A stretch of DNA of 64,000 nucleotides from Notolepis coatsorum (taxonomy: Eukaryota; Chordata; Actinopteri; Aulopiformes; Paralepididae). The position numbers and the translations under genes were made by a program. A model generated the notes under the pieces. That model ran no database searches. It had not been told where the DNA came from and saw nothing but the letters and a program-made list of their open reading frames with translations. The DNA lies in contig OZ020585.1 of the NCBI GenBank assembly GCA_963971535.1, positions 157,366,915-157,430,914 of the forward strand, in the 5' to 3' direction. Shown one piece after another: positions 27,851-40,442 of this stretch; position 1 is the first letter of the stretch, and each line of letters begins with the position of its first letter.

Positions 27851-30800
27851 CCATCCACTACACACTCCTCCTCATCCTCTCCTTCTCCATCCACCCCTCC
27901 CTTTACCCTCATACGCCCAGCTGCACTCCATCCCCCTAATTCACACGCAGTCAGGCACCTCACTCTCCACAGCTGCACTCAATCCTCCCCTGATGGGGTG
28001 ACTACTTCTACTCCTCGACGCTGACCAGAAGCTGTCATGGTATTAATTACCACTACCCAGGTACGACGTCTCTGCCTAAAGCTCTGCTGGATTCCAACCT
28101 TGTATTTGCCTACTTTAACCTGTTCTCTCCTGTGCCCCAAAGGACCGCCGTCCCTGCTGGACGTCTCCTGTCCCCGAAGAGGAACACTTGTTCTCCCGCT
28201 GCAGCCCAGCAGCTTCCAAGACAAGCACAAGGACCGCTTGCTCACTCGCTGCCGCCACGGCAGCCACAAGACAGAACATAACCCTGTTCTATTCCCCCCA
28301 ATTCCTGTGTTGCTCATTTCATTAAACACCCTTGAAACCACTCCTATCTCCTCTCGTGTATTCAGCAATTGGGCTGTGCTCCAGACCCCAGTTCTCACAG
28401 AATACCACGACCTAACGATGACAGCACCAGCTGTACACGAGACCGAGGAATGGAAGAAGTTTCAGAAGCAGTCTGTGAGTATCATCAACGGCCAGACCGC
28501 CCGGGTCGACCAACTCGCTCACTCCCTAGACGCCGTCACGGCGCAGCTGGCCGCCCTCGCCCTCGACTCCGTTGAGCGAGAAACACAGTATCTCCGTATT
28601 GAGGCACACTTGGCACAGCAGGGCCTACCAGCCGCTACCCCCGCTGCACCAAGCCCCCCGCATAGAGAACCCCCTGTCCCCGCACCAGAGCGTTATGACG
28701 GAAGCGTCTCCAAATGCCGTGCGTTTTTATTCCAGTTCTCATTAGTGTTCGAACAGCAACCTCACACGTTTCACAACGATAGGTCTAAGGTAGCTTACCT
28801 GTCGGCTCTGCTCGTTGAAATGGGCCACCGCTCTCCACTTTAACAATTCCTTCCTCTGCAATTTGTACTCCGAGTACGTCGACGACATGCGTAAAGTGTT
28901 TGACCACCCTCCAGATGGCTCAGAGGGGGCCTCCGGCTTGTTTTCGATCCGCCAGGGAAGTCGCAGTGTAAGCGAATACGCTATTGAGGTCCACATCCTC
29001 GCCACCGGCTCCGACTGGGGGGACACACCGTTGCGAGGCGCATTCCGCCAGGGCTTGAGCGACGCTATAAAAGACGAGCTTGTGTCCAAAGAAAGACCCA
29101 CCTCCCTGAGCGAGCTAATCCATTTGGCCAGGGAACTGGACCTGCGTCTTCGGGAACGTCGTTGAGAGAAAGCTAGCACCGCTCGTCGCGCCGCCCGCGC
29201 TGAAGAAAATAGTTCCTCCGAGCCCATGGATCTCGACCGCTCACGTCTCCCCCCCAGCGAACGCCGACACAGGCTCGCCACAGGAGCATGCCTGTACTGC
29301 GGCCAAACAGGTCACTCCGTTGCCTCATGCTCGCTTCGCCCAAACGACGGGGCTCGACAGTAGCGCTGGGCATCTGTTCGAGTCTTGATATCGCTCCCAG
29401 CTCCGGCCCAAACATGCTATTCCGCGCCACGCTGTGTCTGAATAACGCTGTGTCTGAATAACCAATCACTCCCGTTATCCGCCCTGGTTGACTCAGGGGC
29501 CGACGAGAACCTCATTGACGCCGGAGTAGTCTCCCGTTACAACATCGCTACTGACGCCTTGCCGATACCCCGTGACGCCCGGGGGTTAAACGGGAAACTT
29601 CTCACGCGGATTACTCGCCACACTGTACCCCTCCGCCTTCTTCTATCCAGGAATCACAGCGAGAATATTCGGTTTCACATTACCAACTCTCCCCACAATC
29701 CCATTGTCCTGGGCATGCCTTGGCTCAAGTTACACAATCCCGTTATCAATTGGCCTATCGGCCTGGTGACCAGCTGGAGCGCCCACTGTCACGTCGCTTG
29801 TCTGCAGTCGGCTCGGCCGCCACTAGAGGGCGCCGGTTCGCACCCCCCCAATGAGAACATTGATCTGTCTGCAAGTCCGCCGGCCTACCATGATTTAAAA
29901 GCGGTTTTCAGCAAACAACAGGCTCTCTCCCTGCCTCCTCATCGCCAATATGACTGTGCCATTGATTTACACCCCGGAGCGCACTCCCCGCTAGTCGCCT
30001 GTTCAACCTCTCACGCCCAGAGAAAGAATCAATGGAGAAGTACGTCCACGAATCCTTGGCCTCGGGCATAATCACCCCCTCCTCCTCTCCTGTCGGCGCA
30101 GGATTCTTCTTCGTTTCCAAGAAGGATCGTTCCCTTCGCCCCTGTATCGACTACCGGGGCCTCAACAACATCACGGTAAAAAACAAGTACCCCCTGCCTT
30201 TAATCGACTCTGCTTTTGAGCCCCTGCAAGGTGCCACCATCTTCACAAAACTGGACCTCAGGAACGCCTATCACCTTGTCCGCATGCGGGAGGGAGACGA
30301 GTGGAAGACGGCCTTCAAGACACCACTCTGCCACTTCGAGTACAAGGTAATGCCCTTTGGACTGACCAACGCCCCTGCTGTCTTCCAGGCCCTCGTCAAT
30401 GACGTTCTCCGTGACGTACTCCATCGCTCCCTTTTCGTCTACTTAGACGACATCCTGATCTTCTCCCGCTCCATGGAGGAGCATGTCCAGCACGTCCGCC
30501 GGGTCCTCCAGCGTCTTCTGGAGAACAAGCTGTTCGTCAAGGCAGAGAAGTGTGAGTTCCACGTCTCCTCCATCGGCTTCCTCGGCTACATCATTGAGGG
30601 CGGCAAGATCCGGGCGGACCCCGAGAAGATCAGAGCGGTGTCCGACTGGCCCCGTCCCACAAACGTCAAACAGCTCCAACGCTTCCTGGGGTTTGCCAAC
30701 TTTTATCAGCGCTTCATCAGGGACTACAGGCTGGTTGCGGCGCCCCTCACCCAACTCACCTCGCCTTCCGTGCCCTTCGTCTGGTTCGACGCAGTGGACT

Positions 30801-32430
30801 CCGCCTTTGCCGAGCTGCGCCGGCGCTTCACCACCGCTCCCATCCTCGTCCAGCCGGACACATCCCGTCAGTTCGTGGTGGAGGTGGACGCCTCCTGCAC
30901 CGGAGTGGGGGCGGTTCTTTCCCAACGCTCCGCCACCGACCAGAAGCTGCACCCCTGCGCCTTCTTCTCACGCCGCCTAACCCCAGCCGAGGTCAACTAC
31001 GACATCGGGAACCTGGAGCTCCTGGCGGTCAAGCTAGCCCTGGAGGAATGGAGGCACTGGCTGGAGGGATCGGAGGTCCCCTTCCTGGTTTGGACGGAAC
31101 ACAAGAACCTCGCCTACGTCTCAACAGCCAAGCGCCTGAACTCTCGCCAGGCTCGCTGGGCGCTGTTCTTCGCCAGGTTTAATTTTACCCTGACCTACCG
31201 GCCTGGTTCCAAGAACACCAAGCCAGACGCCCTCTCCCGGCAGTTCGTCCCCGAGGAGGGTCCCACACACCCCGACACCATCCTCTCCACATCCTGTCAC
31301 CTGGGAGATCCAGTCCATCGTCAGGGAGGCACAGCGTGCCCAGCCGGACCCAGGTAACGGTCCACCTAACCGGCTTTTTGTCCCTGACCTTGTCCGCTCC
31401 CAGGTGCTTGAGTGGGTTCACGCTTCCCGGTTCGCGTGCCACCCGGGGATCGACCGGACACTATCCCTGCTGAAGAGGCACTTCTGGTGGGTCACCATGA
31501 GAGAGGACACCCGCGCTTTCGTCCTGGCGTGCACCGTCTGTGCTCGTGCGAAGGCCTCCCATCGACCGCCCGCCGGGCTCCTTCGTCCGCTCCCTGTCCC
31601 CGGTCGGCCCTGGTCGCACGTCGCCCTGGACTTTGTCACCGGCCTTCCCCTCTCACACGGTAACACAGCCATCCTCACCATTGTTGACCGTTTCTCAAAG
31701 GCTGTGCACTTCGTTGCTCTTCCCAAACTCCCCTCTGCTGCAGAGACTGCTGACCTGATGGTACTCCACATCTTCCGACTCCATGGGATCCCGGTAGACA
31801 TCGTCTCCGACAGGGGCCCTCAGTTCATATCCCATGTCTGGAGGGCCTTCTGTCGGGCTCTGGGGGCCACGGCCAGCCTCTCCTCCGGGTTCCACCCACA
31901 GACCAACGGCCAGTCGGAGCGGGCCAACCAGGACCTGGGATCCGCACTCCGCTGCGTGACAGCCCGGGACCCCTCCGGCTGGAGTGGCTTCCTGCCATGG
32001 GTCGAATACGCCCACAATTCCCTGTCTTCGGCGGCCACAGGTCAGTCCCCCTTCGAGTCATCTTTGGGCTACCAACCCTCGCTGTTCCCTGCCCAGGAAG
32101 AGGAGATCGCCGTGCCGTTGATGCAAGACGATCTGGGAGGAGACGAGGGCTGCGCTGCTCCGCACTACGGACCAGAACCGGCGCTTCGCCAACCGCCACC
32201 GGACCCCGGCTCCCGCCTATGTACCAGGTCAGATGGTATGGCTCTCATCTCGGGACCTGCCACTCAAATCAGTCTCACGGAAAATAACGCCCCGTTTCGT
32301 GGGGCCCTACAAGATGCTGTCCCTCATAAATCCCTCTGTTGTCAAGCTCCAGCTCCCCCCCATATGCGCATTCACCCTTCCTTCCATGTCTCCCAGCTCA
32401 AACCGGTGGTGCTTGTCAAGTGCACTGCAG
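27851..32430 (+). mobile_element. Ty3/gypsy LTR retrotransposon fossil
   Basis: Plus-strand parts in order. A gag region (about 28.4-29.35 kb) ends in a CCHC knuckle (CLYCGQTGHSVASC). A protease-like region lies near 29.45-29.75 kb (LVDSGADENLID). Reverse transcriptase and RNase H run from about 30.0 to 31.3 kb ([26 protein letters not shown]). Integrase runs from about 31.4 to 32.3 kb ([44 protein letters not shown]). A leader or LTR-like region lies at 27.85-28.4 kb, but no matching right LTR is recognisable before the DIRS terminus. It has several breaks and is older than the BEL. Confidence 0.88.
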
Positions 32431-32628
32431 CATCCATGTTGGAAACAAAAAAAGAGGAAGGTAGGGTGTGACCATGTCCGGCGTCATATAGTAGGATGCG
32501 GGGGCGTGGCCTGGTCACGTGCATGTGAGTGCAATTGTTTGTTCGTGAGCCCAGTAGGTGCTAGGAGATAAGAGATATCTCATTATGGCCAAGAGCGAGA
32601 CGCGATTGGCCAGTATGATAATATAACT
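32431..32628. repeat. Right inverted terminus of the DIRS block
   Basis: Reverse complement of 9948-10168, sharing gcacgtgacc- and gtgtgaccatgtc-type words. It joins the LINE sequence agatcatctgcaaa at 32629. Confidence 0.9.
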
Positions 32629-33750
32629 AGATCATCTGCAAACATCAACAATTTTACTTTGGTATCGTGCAAAGTCAGACCGGGTGCAGTAGAAAGTTCT
32701 AATAACTTTTCTAATTCATTTATATATATATTAAACAACGTTGGGCTTAAATTGCACCCCTGGCGGACTCCGCGGCCCTGGGTGAAGAAATGTGTTCTTT
32801 TATTGCCAGCACATTCTAACAGCACATCTGTTTTTTGTGTACATGGATTTGATCAAATCATTATGTATTTCCTCCAACACCACTTTCTAGAATCTTGAAG
32901 AAGAGACCTTTGTGCCAAATTGAATCAAAAGCTTTTTCAAAATCGACAAAGCAAGAATATATTTAGTTTTTGTTCTGTTTCACGTGAATGTCAATTAAGG
33001 TTTTAAGAGTGTATAATTTGGTAAGAATCCAATTAGGCTTTTACTTAGAACATTGTGTTCCGTAAGGAATTATATGCGTCTGGTGTTGATGATACTATAG
33101 AAGTTTGCCCAAATTACTCGTCACAAAGATACCTCTATAGTTTTTTGGGTCATATTTATCTCCACTCTTGAATATTGGGGTTATGAGTCCTTCATTCCAA
33201 ACATCAGGAAAATTGCCTAAATTTAGTGTCAAATTGAATGATTTTTAAATAGCCAATTGGAATTTTTCAGAGCTGTGTTTAATCATTTCATTCAATATTC
33301 CATCTGGACCACAGGCCTTTCTAGCTTTAAGGCACTGGAGTTTTGATTTCAGCTCTTGTTCAGTGATTGGGAAGTCTAGAGGGTTTTGACAATCCTTTAT
33401 GATATCTTCCCATTTCTTTAACTTTTAACATATCTCGCTGGTCTCTGTTTTTGTATTCAGGGGTACAGTTGCAAAGAGTGATGTGAAGTGGTTTGTCCAA
33501 ACATCACCATTTTGAATAGCCATTTCTTCAGGCTTATCTGTATTCAATGAGTTCCAGTGGTCCCAGAAGGAGTTAGAGCTTAAAGAGTCCTCTATTTTGT
33601 ATACAGTAACTGTTTATTTACGTGTTTGTTCCTTTTCATTCTGATGGTCTTTTTATAGTGTTTCAGTGTTTCACAGTATTGGAGGCGTTAGGTATCATTG
33701 TGTGGGTTTACGTGTTTCTGGTTTGATGTTCTTCTTTCTTGTTTTTATTT
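32629..33750 (-). mobile_element. Old LINE, piece 2 of 3: reverse transcriptase core
   Basis: The minus strand reads SSNSFWDHWNSLNTDKPEEM near 33.6 kb, ARKACGPDGILNEMIKHSS, PKNYRGIFVTSNLGKLL, SCFVDFEKAFDSIWHKGL, GRGVRQGCNLSPTLFNIYI and KVKLLMFADDL at 32629. It contains many stops and frame changes. The DD box at its left edge continues as LLSATKEGL at 9947. The right edge is at the L1 3' end near 33750. Confidence 0.82.
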
Positions 33751-34589
33751 TCATTTTTTTCAACAACATACATAGACAACATTCATAGACAATACATATA
33801 AAACAAATAGACAAAAAATTAGTAAAGAAAAAGTGTGGCATGGGTCCTTTGGTCCATTCTATATTTGCATTATTTATTTACATTTTAATTCATTTCCTTG
33901 TATCCTTTTCAAACCTCTGTGAGGTCGTTACTTCCCCTCCTGTATTCTTCCCATTTTCCCCATTTCCATTCAAACTTTTCTTCTTGCAGCCTCAGCAGAT
34001 GTGTGATTTTCTCCATTTCCTGTATCCCCTCTACCAACTCTATCCATTGATCCTTTGTCGGCACTTCTATCTTGTACCACAGTTTAGTTAGAGCTTTTTT
34101 GGCTGCCACTATCAATATCTTAATCAAGTATTTGTCTTCCCCTTGGATTCCTTCTTGTGACAGATTCCCCAAATACAACACTTGGCCTCCCTGGGGTATT
34201 TCGTATCCTATTATTTCATTTATTATCCCTCCTATCACTTCCCAGTAGTGCCTTATCTTCTGACATCCCCAGAATATGTGTGTATGGTTCGCCCCTTCCT
34301 GTCCACACTCCCTCCAACATGTTTTCGTTGCTGGTGTGTAATTGCCCTGTATTTCTGGTGTTATAAAGTATCTTATTATATTTTTCCACCCAAACTCCCT
34401 CCATATCCTTGATCCTGTGGTTGTTTGTTGTGTCTTACATGTGTGTTGAGAGTCACAGCCAACTAGTGACACTTTTAATAATGACATCCTGTTCTCTCTG
34501 TCACTTGTATGATATAAAGGTTTAAAATTATGTTTATTGTAAATATCTGTTTTAAATCTAGGCATATGTTACTGTATGTGTCTATATGT

Positions 34590-35430
34590 GATATGTATTC
34601 ATATATATATATATATGTGTATATGTATATATATGCATATACGCTTTGCACAAGTATCTAGGTCTGGGCTGGTATGCACAGTCGAAATACAAGAGACAGA
34701 GGCCTCTTGTGCTGTGAAGACAAGAATGTGTAGGGAGGTGGTCACAGAGCACTGACCTTGACAGAGGAGCCTGCAGAGTTAACTCTCGCAGTTATCAAGC
34801 AGAGAACTAGTATACATTATAATACAAAAATAGACATACATATTATACTTTAAACTACAAAATACATATATGATGTGTGATCAATCAGTGTTTAAGTATA
34901 TGAGTGTTGAGTTATACATGTATATATATGCTATATCTGTTTTCTGTAGAATTTGGACCATTGCAGACATGGTGACGTAATGGGTTTTTTCCCAAAAGAA
35001 GTGATCCGTTGCTTCCCCGGTTGCTGTGGCAACTAGAAGGGGAGGGGAGCTCATCCTTGCTGAATTGTGTGTTGATTGGATGGTAGAAATGACATCACTG
35101 TACTTAGACCAATAGCAAAGAGATCCTGAGCCCTTTATAAGGGCCAACCCGCTGGATCCCAGACAGATTTTCAAGCAGATTTTCACGTTTGACTTCAGAC
35201 ACCAGGCGTATAGGCTATGCTATTTTAGAGAAGAGATGTTTTTGCTTTATAATTCTTTTAACTGAATTGGACATTTCCAATACAGTCTCTTTTGTAAACT
35301 TGCTTTTTTTCTAATTAAAATAACTTTGTTTAAATACTTCGTGGACTGCTTTCTATCTGCAATGGGCCACGATGCTGGCCGCGCCCTGATTTCCTCTGAG
35401 GTGACTATGTCCTGAATTACAGATTGAATC
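34590..35430. mobile_element. Possible solo LTR inside the L1
   Basis: A block interrupting L1 ORF2. It has a TATA-like ctttataagg near 35130, an AT-rich signal (attaaaataact) near 35315 and a cctgaattaca end near 35420. These are LTR-like, but no target duplication or second copy is visible, so the call is weak. It could be any unclassified repeat. Confidence 0.3.
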
Positions 35431-35714
35431 AATTGCTGGTTAATGCTTTTCAGCTAAAGTTATATATTATATATATATATATATATACTATTGATGGTAG
35501 TAATGCTTGGTTTCACTGTTTGTTGTTTGCGAGCGCCGGTAGCCACTGTGTTGGACGGGTCCCATCAGATTTGTGGGAAACTGAAAGTCTAAGCCACTGC
35601 AGGGCCGGATGATCGGTACCATGGATTGATGGGCCTGTCAAACTGATAAGGGGTTATGGGACTTGCAAATGACTGTTAGTACACTAATATTACACTATTG
35701 GCAGTAGTAAAACT

Positions 35715-35900
35715 TATTAAACGGTGAAGTAATATCATCAAGCTTTCAAATGAGCAGTATTACAGACCATTCCTCACAAATGAGGACGGTGATGGTGGTG
35801 ATGGTGAAGTAAGATCATCAAGCTTTCAAATGAGCAGTATTACAGACCATTCCTCACAAATGAGGACGGTGATGGTGGTGACGGTGACGTAATATCATCA
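35715..35900. repeat. Tandem duplication of about 97 bp
   Basis: Two copies of a unit containing aatgagcagtattacagacc, then a partial third with cagagaagcagcattacagg. Confidence 0.9.
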
Positions 35901-37997
35901 GGTTTTTCAGAGAAGCAGCATTACAGGCCCTTTCGTAAAATGATGATAATAATGATGATAATAATAATAATAATAATATTATTGTTATTATAGGCAATAA
36001 GAGTTCTCCCAGACATACATTCGGTTTATTACAAACAAAGAAGAGGTTAACAACTCTTCTATGCTTACATTTCATATCAACTGGATATAACTAAACTAGT
36101 GACCAAGGAAGTAAGCTTGATAGAAATAGTAATTGACCCGAGAACTTAGCGAGTTTAGCACCTCGCTGGGGGATATCGGGCGGCCAAAGGGTTATATCTC
36201 AAGTAAGTGATCTGAGATAGATAGAGACATCCCATCGGCTCTTCAACAATGTGTCATACCATTCCTCCTCTGTTATCTCTATTTCCAACTCTCTTTCCCA
36301 CTTTTCTTTTACATACAATGTTGTATTTCCCTTACTGTCCATTATTGCCTGATATAGTGCTGATATCACCCTTCCCTTCCGTCCTTCGTATGACTTTACC
36401 ATTATCTTAATTACCCCATTCTGTTCTTTGTCTCTATCTTGCTTTATTTCCTTGTTATAGTAGTCCCTAATCTGTAAATATCTAAAGTGGTCCCTATTCT
36501 CTAGTCCGTATCTTTCTTTCAATTTTTGTAGAGTCTGTATCTCCCCTCCTTCTGTCATTGTGCACATTGCTGTTATACCCCCCCATTCCCACCTCTTGAA
36601 CCCATGGTCTTCTATCCCTGGTCTGAATTTGTTGTCGTGTGCTATCCATCTCAGTATCTTAGATTCTTTTTCTAGCTTGTATTTCTTTACTATTGTGTTC
36701 CATATGTTTATAGTGAATTTGGTAATTGGATCTACTAGTTGTTCCTGTCTTCTGAACAGCTCCATATCTCCTATCAGTGCCTGCACTTTGAATCCCTCTC
36801 TTTTGGTTTCTATATCTTTCCATTTGGCCTCATAGTTCACATTGCACCAGCATGCTACTGTTCTAAGCTGTGCTGCATAGTAATAGCTTTCTAAACTGGG
36901 TACTGCCATCCCTCCTTTCTCCTTTGGTAATTGTAGAGTCACATATCTGATCCTTGGCCTTTTCCCCCCCCCAAATTAATCTTGATATCTGTCTATCCCA
37001 TTCCCTAAATAGTTTTTGTGGTATTAATATAGGTAGGGATTGAAATAGGTATAGTAACCTTGGTAATATGTTCATCTTAATGATTTCGATCCTTGAACTG
37101 AAATCTAGGGGCATTATCGTCCATCTTTCTAGGTCTCTCTTGATTTTCTGATTCATCTGTGTATAGTTTGCATCGTATAGCCCCTCCACCCCTCTTGTGA
37201 TGTTCACCCCTAGGTACTTGATCCTGTCCATGCCCCATTTGATTTTGTATTTGTCTTTGATCTCTATCGTTGGTGTGTAGTTCAGTGCTAATGTCTGTGT
37301 CTTCGTCACATTAAGTCTATACCCTGAGTAATATCCATATTCTGTCAGTAGATCCATCAGTGTCGGGAAGCTTGTGTCTGGTTGTCTCATATATACTATC
37401 ACGTCGTCTGCGAATAATCCCAATTTATGTTCCGTCCCCCTTATCTCCACCCCTTTGATGTCTTTGGTGTTGGTCTAATTAGTTGGGCCAGTGGTTCGAT
37501 GAATACATCCAAGAGCGTCGGCGAAAGACAACAACCCTGTCTGGTAGCTCTCTCTAGTTTAATCCGGTCCGTCAGACTACCATTCACCTTAATCCTAGCC
37601 GTCGGTTCTTGATATAATGCCCTAATTGTTTTCATAGCGTTTTTGTCTAATCCAAATTTCTCCAATACTTTATATAGAAATAGCCAGCTTACACTGTTGA
37701 AGGCTTTTTCTGCATCTAGGCTAACTAATACTGCACTGTCATGTTCCGTGGTATGCAGGAATGGAACTCTCTTCCCAGACATGTTAAGCAGGAGAATAGT
37801 AAATGTCATTTCAAAATCGTGGTAAAACAACATTTTCAACCAAAGAAATTGACATTCCCTAATAGATAGTGTGTACGTAAATGAAAATGTATGTGTCTGA
37901 TAAAGAGATAGGTATATATGGATGAAAAGGCATGTGTCTGATAGGGATATATTATTAAAATATTGTATAATTGGCTGATATGAACATAGATAATGTA

Positions 37998-38352
37998 TGG
38001 GGCGGCGTGGCTCAGGGGTAGAGCGGGTCGTCCAATGATCGAAGGGTTGGTGGTTCGAATCCCGCTCAAGCCCATGTCCATCCCACTGCCGTTGTGTCCT
38101 TGGGCAAGACACTTAACCTACTTGCCTCGTATGAATGTGTATATATGTGAATTAATGTTGGTGGTGGTCGGAGGGGCCGTAGGCGTTGATTATTCGCCAC
38201 GCTTCCGTGAGTCTGCCTCAGGGCAGCTCTGGCTGCAATTGTAGCTTACCACCACCGGTATGACTGTGTATGAACGAATAATGGACTCTGTAAGCGCTCT
38301 GGGGTCTCTGGGGTGTCACGAAGAGCGCTATATAAATCCAATCCATTATTTT
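37998..38352 (+). mobile_element. tRNA-derived SINE (V-SINE-like) inside the L1
   Basis: The A-box-like gtggctcaggggtagagc and B-box-like ggtggttcgaatcccgct form a tRNA-like head. A conserved body follows (cctcagggcagctctggct, cttaccaccaccggtatg), and a LINE-like tail (agcgctatataaatccaatcc). It is not a tRNA gene. The V-SINE label is tentative. Confidence 0.8.
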
Positions 38353-38399
38353 ATTATTATGTAAAAGCTAAATAGTATATTATGCTGTATTGTATTATG

Positions 38400-38757
38400 A
38401 ATTAATTATGAGTAGGTATTATTGTATTGTATTATGAATTCATTCATAAGGAGTATATATTTTTATATTGTATTATGAATTTGATTAGGGTTTTTATTGT
38501 TGTTTTAATTGTCTGTATGACATGTAAATGTTGTGAGTGTATAAGGGTTTTTATTGTTGTTTTAATTGTCTGTATGACATGTAAATGTTATGAGTGTATA
38601 AGTGTTTTTATTGTTGTTTTAATTGTCTGTATGACATGTAAATGTTGTGAGTGTATAAGTCTGTAACTGTATTTTATGTGTTATGGACCCCAGGAAGAAT
38701 AGCCCCAGCACTGCTGTGGCTAATGGGGATCCAAATAAACTTAAACTTAAACTTCCT
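38400..38757 (+). mobile_element. Non-LTR 3' end with an internal 58-bp tandem repeat
   Basis: Three copies of a 58-bp unit (gtttttattgttgttttaat) at about 38475-38655 are followed by gaccccaggaagaatagccc and ctaatggggatccaaataaa. The tail is (cttaaa)n. The L1 frame resumes immediately after the tail. Confidence 0.7.
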
Positions 38758-39597
38758 CCTTCCTTTTGTATCTCCTCTACTATCTGCACTGTCTTCCTTA
38801 TGTTATCCTGTGTCTGCCTTCCTTTAATGAATCCAGTCTGGTCTTCGTCTATTATATCTGTCATAAATGTCTCAAATCTTTTGGATATTATTGATGTATA
38901 CATCTTGTAATCTACATTAAGTATGGACACAGGTCTGAAACTACTACACAGTTCTCTATCTTTCCCTTCTTTTGGAATTGTAGTAATTATGGCCTCTTTC
39001 CATGAAGGTGGCATTGTGCCTTTTTCCATTGTGTGTCTGAATGCTGCTTCTAATATGGGGCTCAGTTCCTGCCTAAATGTTTTGTAGAATTCCGAGGGGA
39101 ATCCGTCTCTACCCGGAGACTTACTACTCTTTGCTCTACTGATCGCATTCCAAACTTCCTGTTCTGTGATTTCTGCATTTAATATTTCATTCTGTTCCTT
39201 CCCTATTGATGGTAAATCCAATTTTTCTAAAAATGTTTCTATCTCCTCTTCCCCTGCCGCTATCGGTTGTGTGTATAGTTTCCTATAATATTCTTCAAAT
39301 GTTTTCTCTATTTCCGCTGGCTCTCTCAGTATTTTGTTTGTGTTTGTGTCCCTTATTGTGTGTATTGTGTTTATTTTTTGTTGTGTCCTAATTCGTCTAG
39401 CTAACAGTCTGGTCGCCCTCGGTCCCCCTTCATAGTATGTCTGTTTCATGTATCTAGCTTTCTTCTCTATTTCTGTCAGCAGCTCCCTGTTTATCTGTCC
39501 TCTAACTTCCTTGACCTCTCTAAGTGTCTTCTGGTTATTTGAGCTTTGGTGTTCTTTCTCTAATTCTTTCAGCTTCTTTATCAAGTTCTGGTATGAC

Positions 39598-40442
39598 CAG
39601 GGCCGGACTGGGGAAATAATTCATACCGGGAGATATAGCGCGAAATATAGCCCCAGTCAGGCCACTTTTTAAGCGGGGGGTCTGGGGGTCCCTCACCAGG
39701 ATTTTTTTGTTACAAAGACTTAATTTCCTGCATTCTGGTGAATTTTAGTGCATGTGAATCACAAACTAATGAGCCAACAATTTCTTAGTACAATGTACTG
39801 TTATGAACCTCAAATAAAACTGTTGTAGCACTAGCAATGCTACTCTCTCCACCTTCAAAAAGAAAAAAGCAAGAGCACAACATATTTGTCTATTTACTAT
39901 TATAATACAGTTAACCACTCTCTCCACCTATTCAAACAGAGCAAGAGCACAATACCATATTCACTTTACTGATGCACTACCCATCAACAGTTAAAATAGC
40001 CCTTACACAAACATTAAATAACAGACCTTTCATTATTACAAAACTACCTGGCTCACTGCCTGGCTGTTACAGTATTCTGCAGAGTGCCATCTGCCATTCC
40101 ATTCGCCGCCTCCACTGTCAATCAGTTGTATCGCCTGGTCCCGCCTCCACCAATCACAAGCGGCAGCAAGGCTCCATTGTGTGTGTGTGATCCGAGGGAG
40201 AGAGTCAGATAGTTCTCCAACTCTGTCGCAGACAGTGAAATCCTGGTTGTTCCCCACCCACCTAGGTTATCTAACTATCGCGCCGCGCCGCCGCCACAAC
40301 TAGAAACAATGGCCTGGCAAAAAAAAAAAATAATAATAAAAAAAAAAAATTATAATTTTTATTTTTATTTTTAATTTTTTTATCTGTGCAGGCCAGGCTA
40401 CCAGGAAAACTCCCGGTGCTCCCGATGGCCAGTCCGGGCCTG
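39598..40442. mobile_element. Non-autonomous hAT element with exact 8-bp duplication
   Basis: Termini are cagggccggactgg and, read inward from the right, caggcccggactgg. The flanking duplications are ggtatgac at 39590-39597 and 40443-40450. The 845-bp body has no transposase. It is inserted in L1 ORF2 between endonuclease and reverse transcriptase. Confidence 0.95.

Larger units (their letters stand above)
9948..32628 (-). mobile_element. DIRS-type tyrosine-recombinase retroelement fossil, filled with later insertions
   Basis: Inverted terminal segments lie at 9948-10168 and 32431-32628 (shared gagatatctcttatctccta and its complement). A second inverted copy of the left end at about 10183-10245 fits the internal complementary region of DIRS elements. 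The recombinase lies near the left end in minus orientation. The element entered a LINE with no clear target duplication; aac is present at both junctions. It is broken: much of the expected coding region is not recognisable and several other elements lie inside. It predates the BEL insertion it contains. Confidence 0.75.

Noticed and set aside
37998-38075. A functional tRNA gene
   Set aside because: It has A- and B-box-like words, but a SINE body and tail follow and the clover-leaf is degraded. The same applies at 44762, 45455 and 57558.
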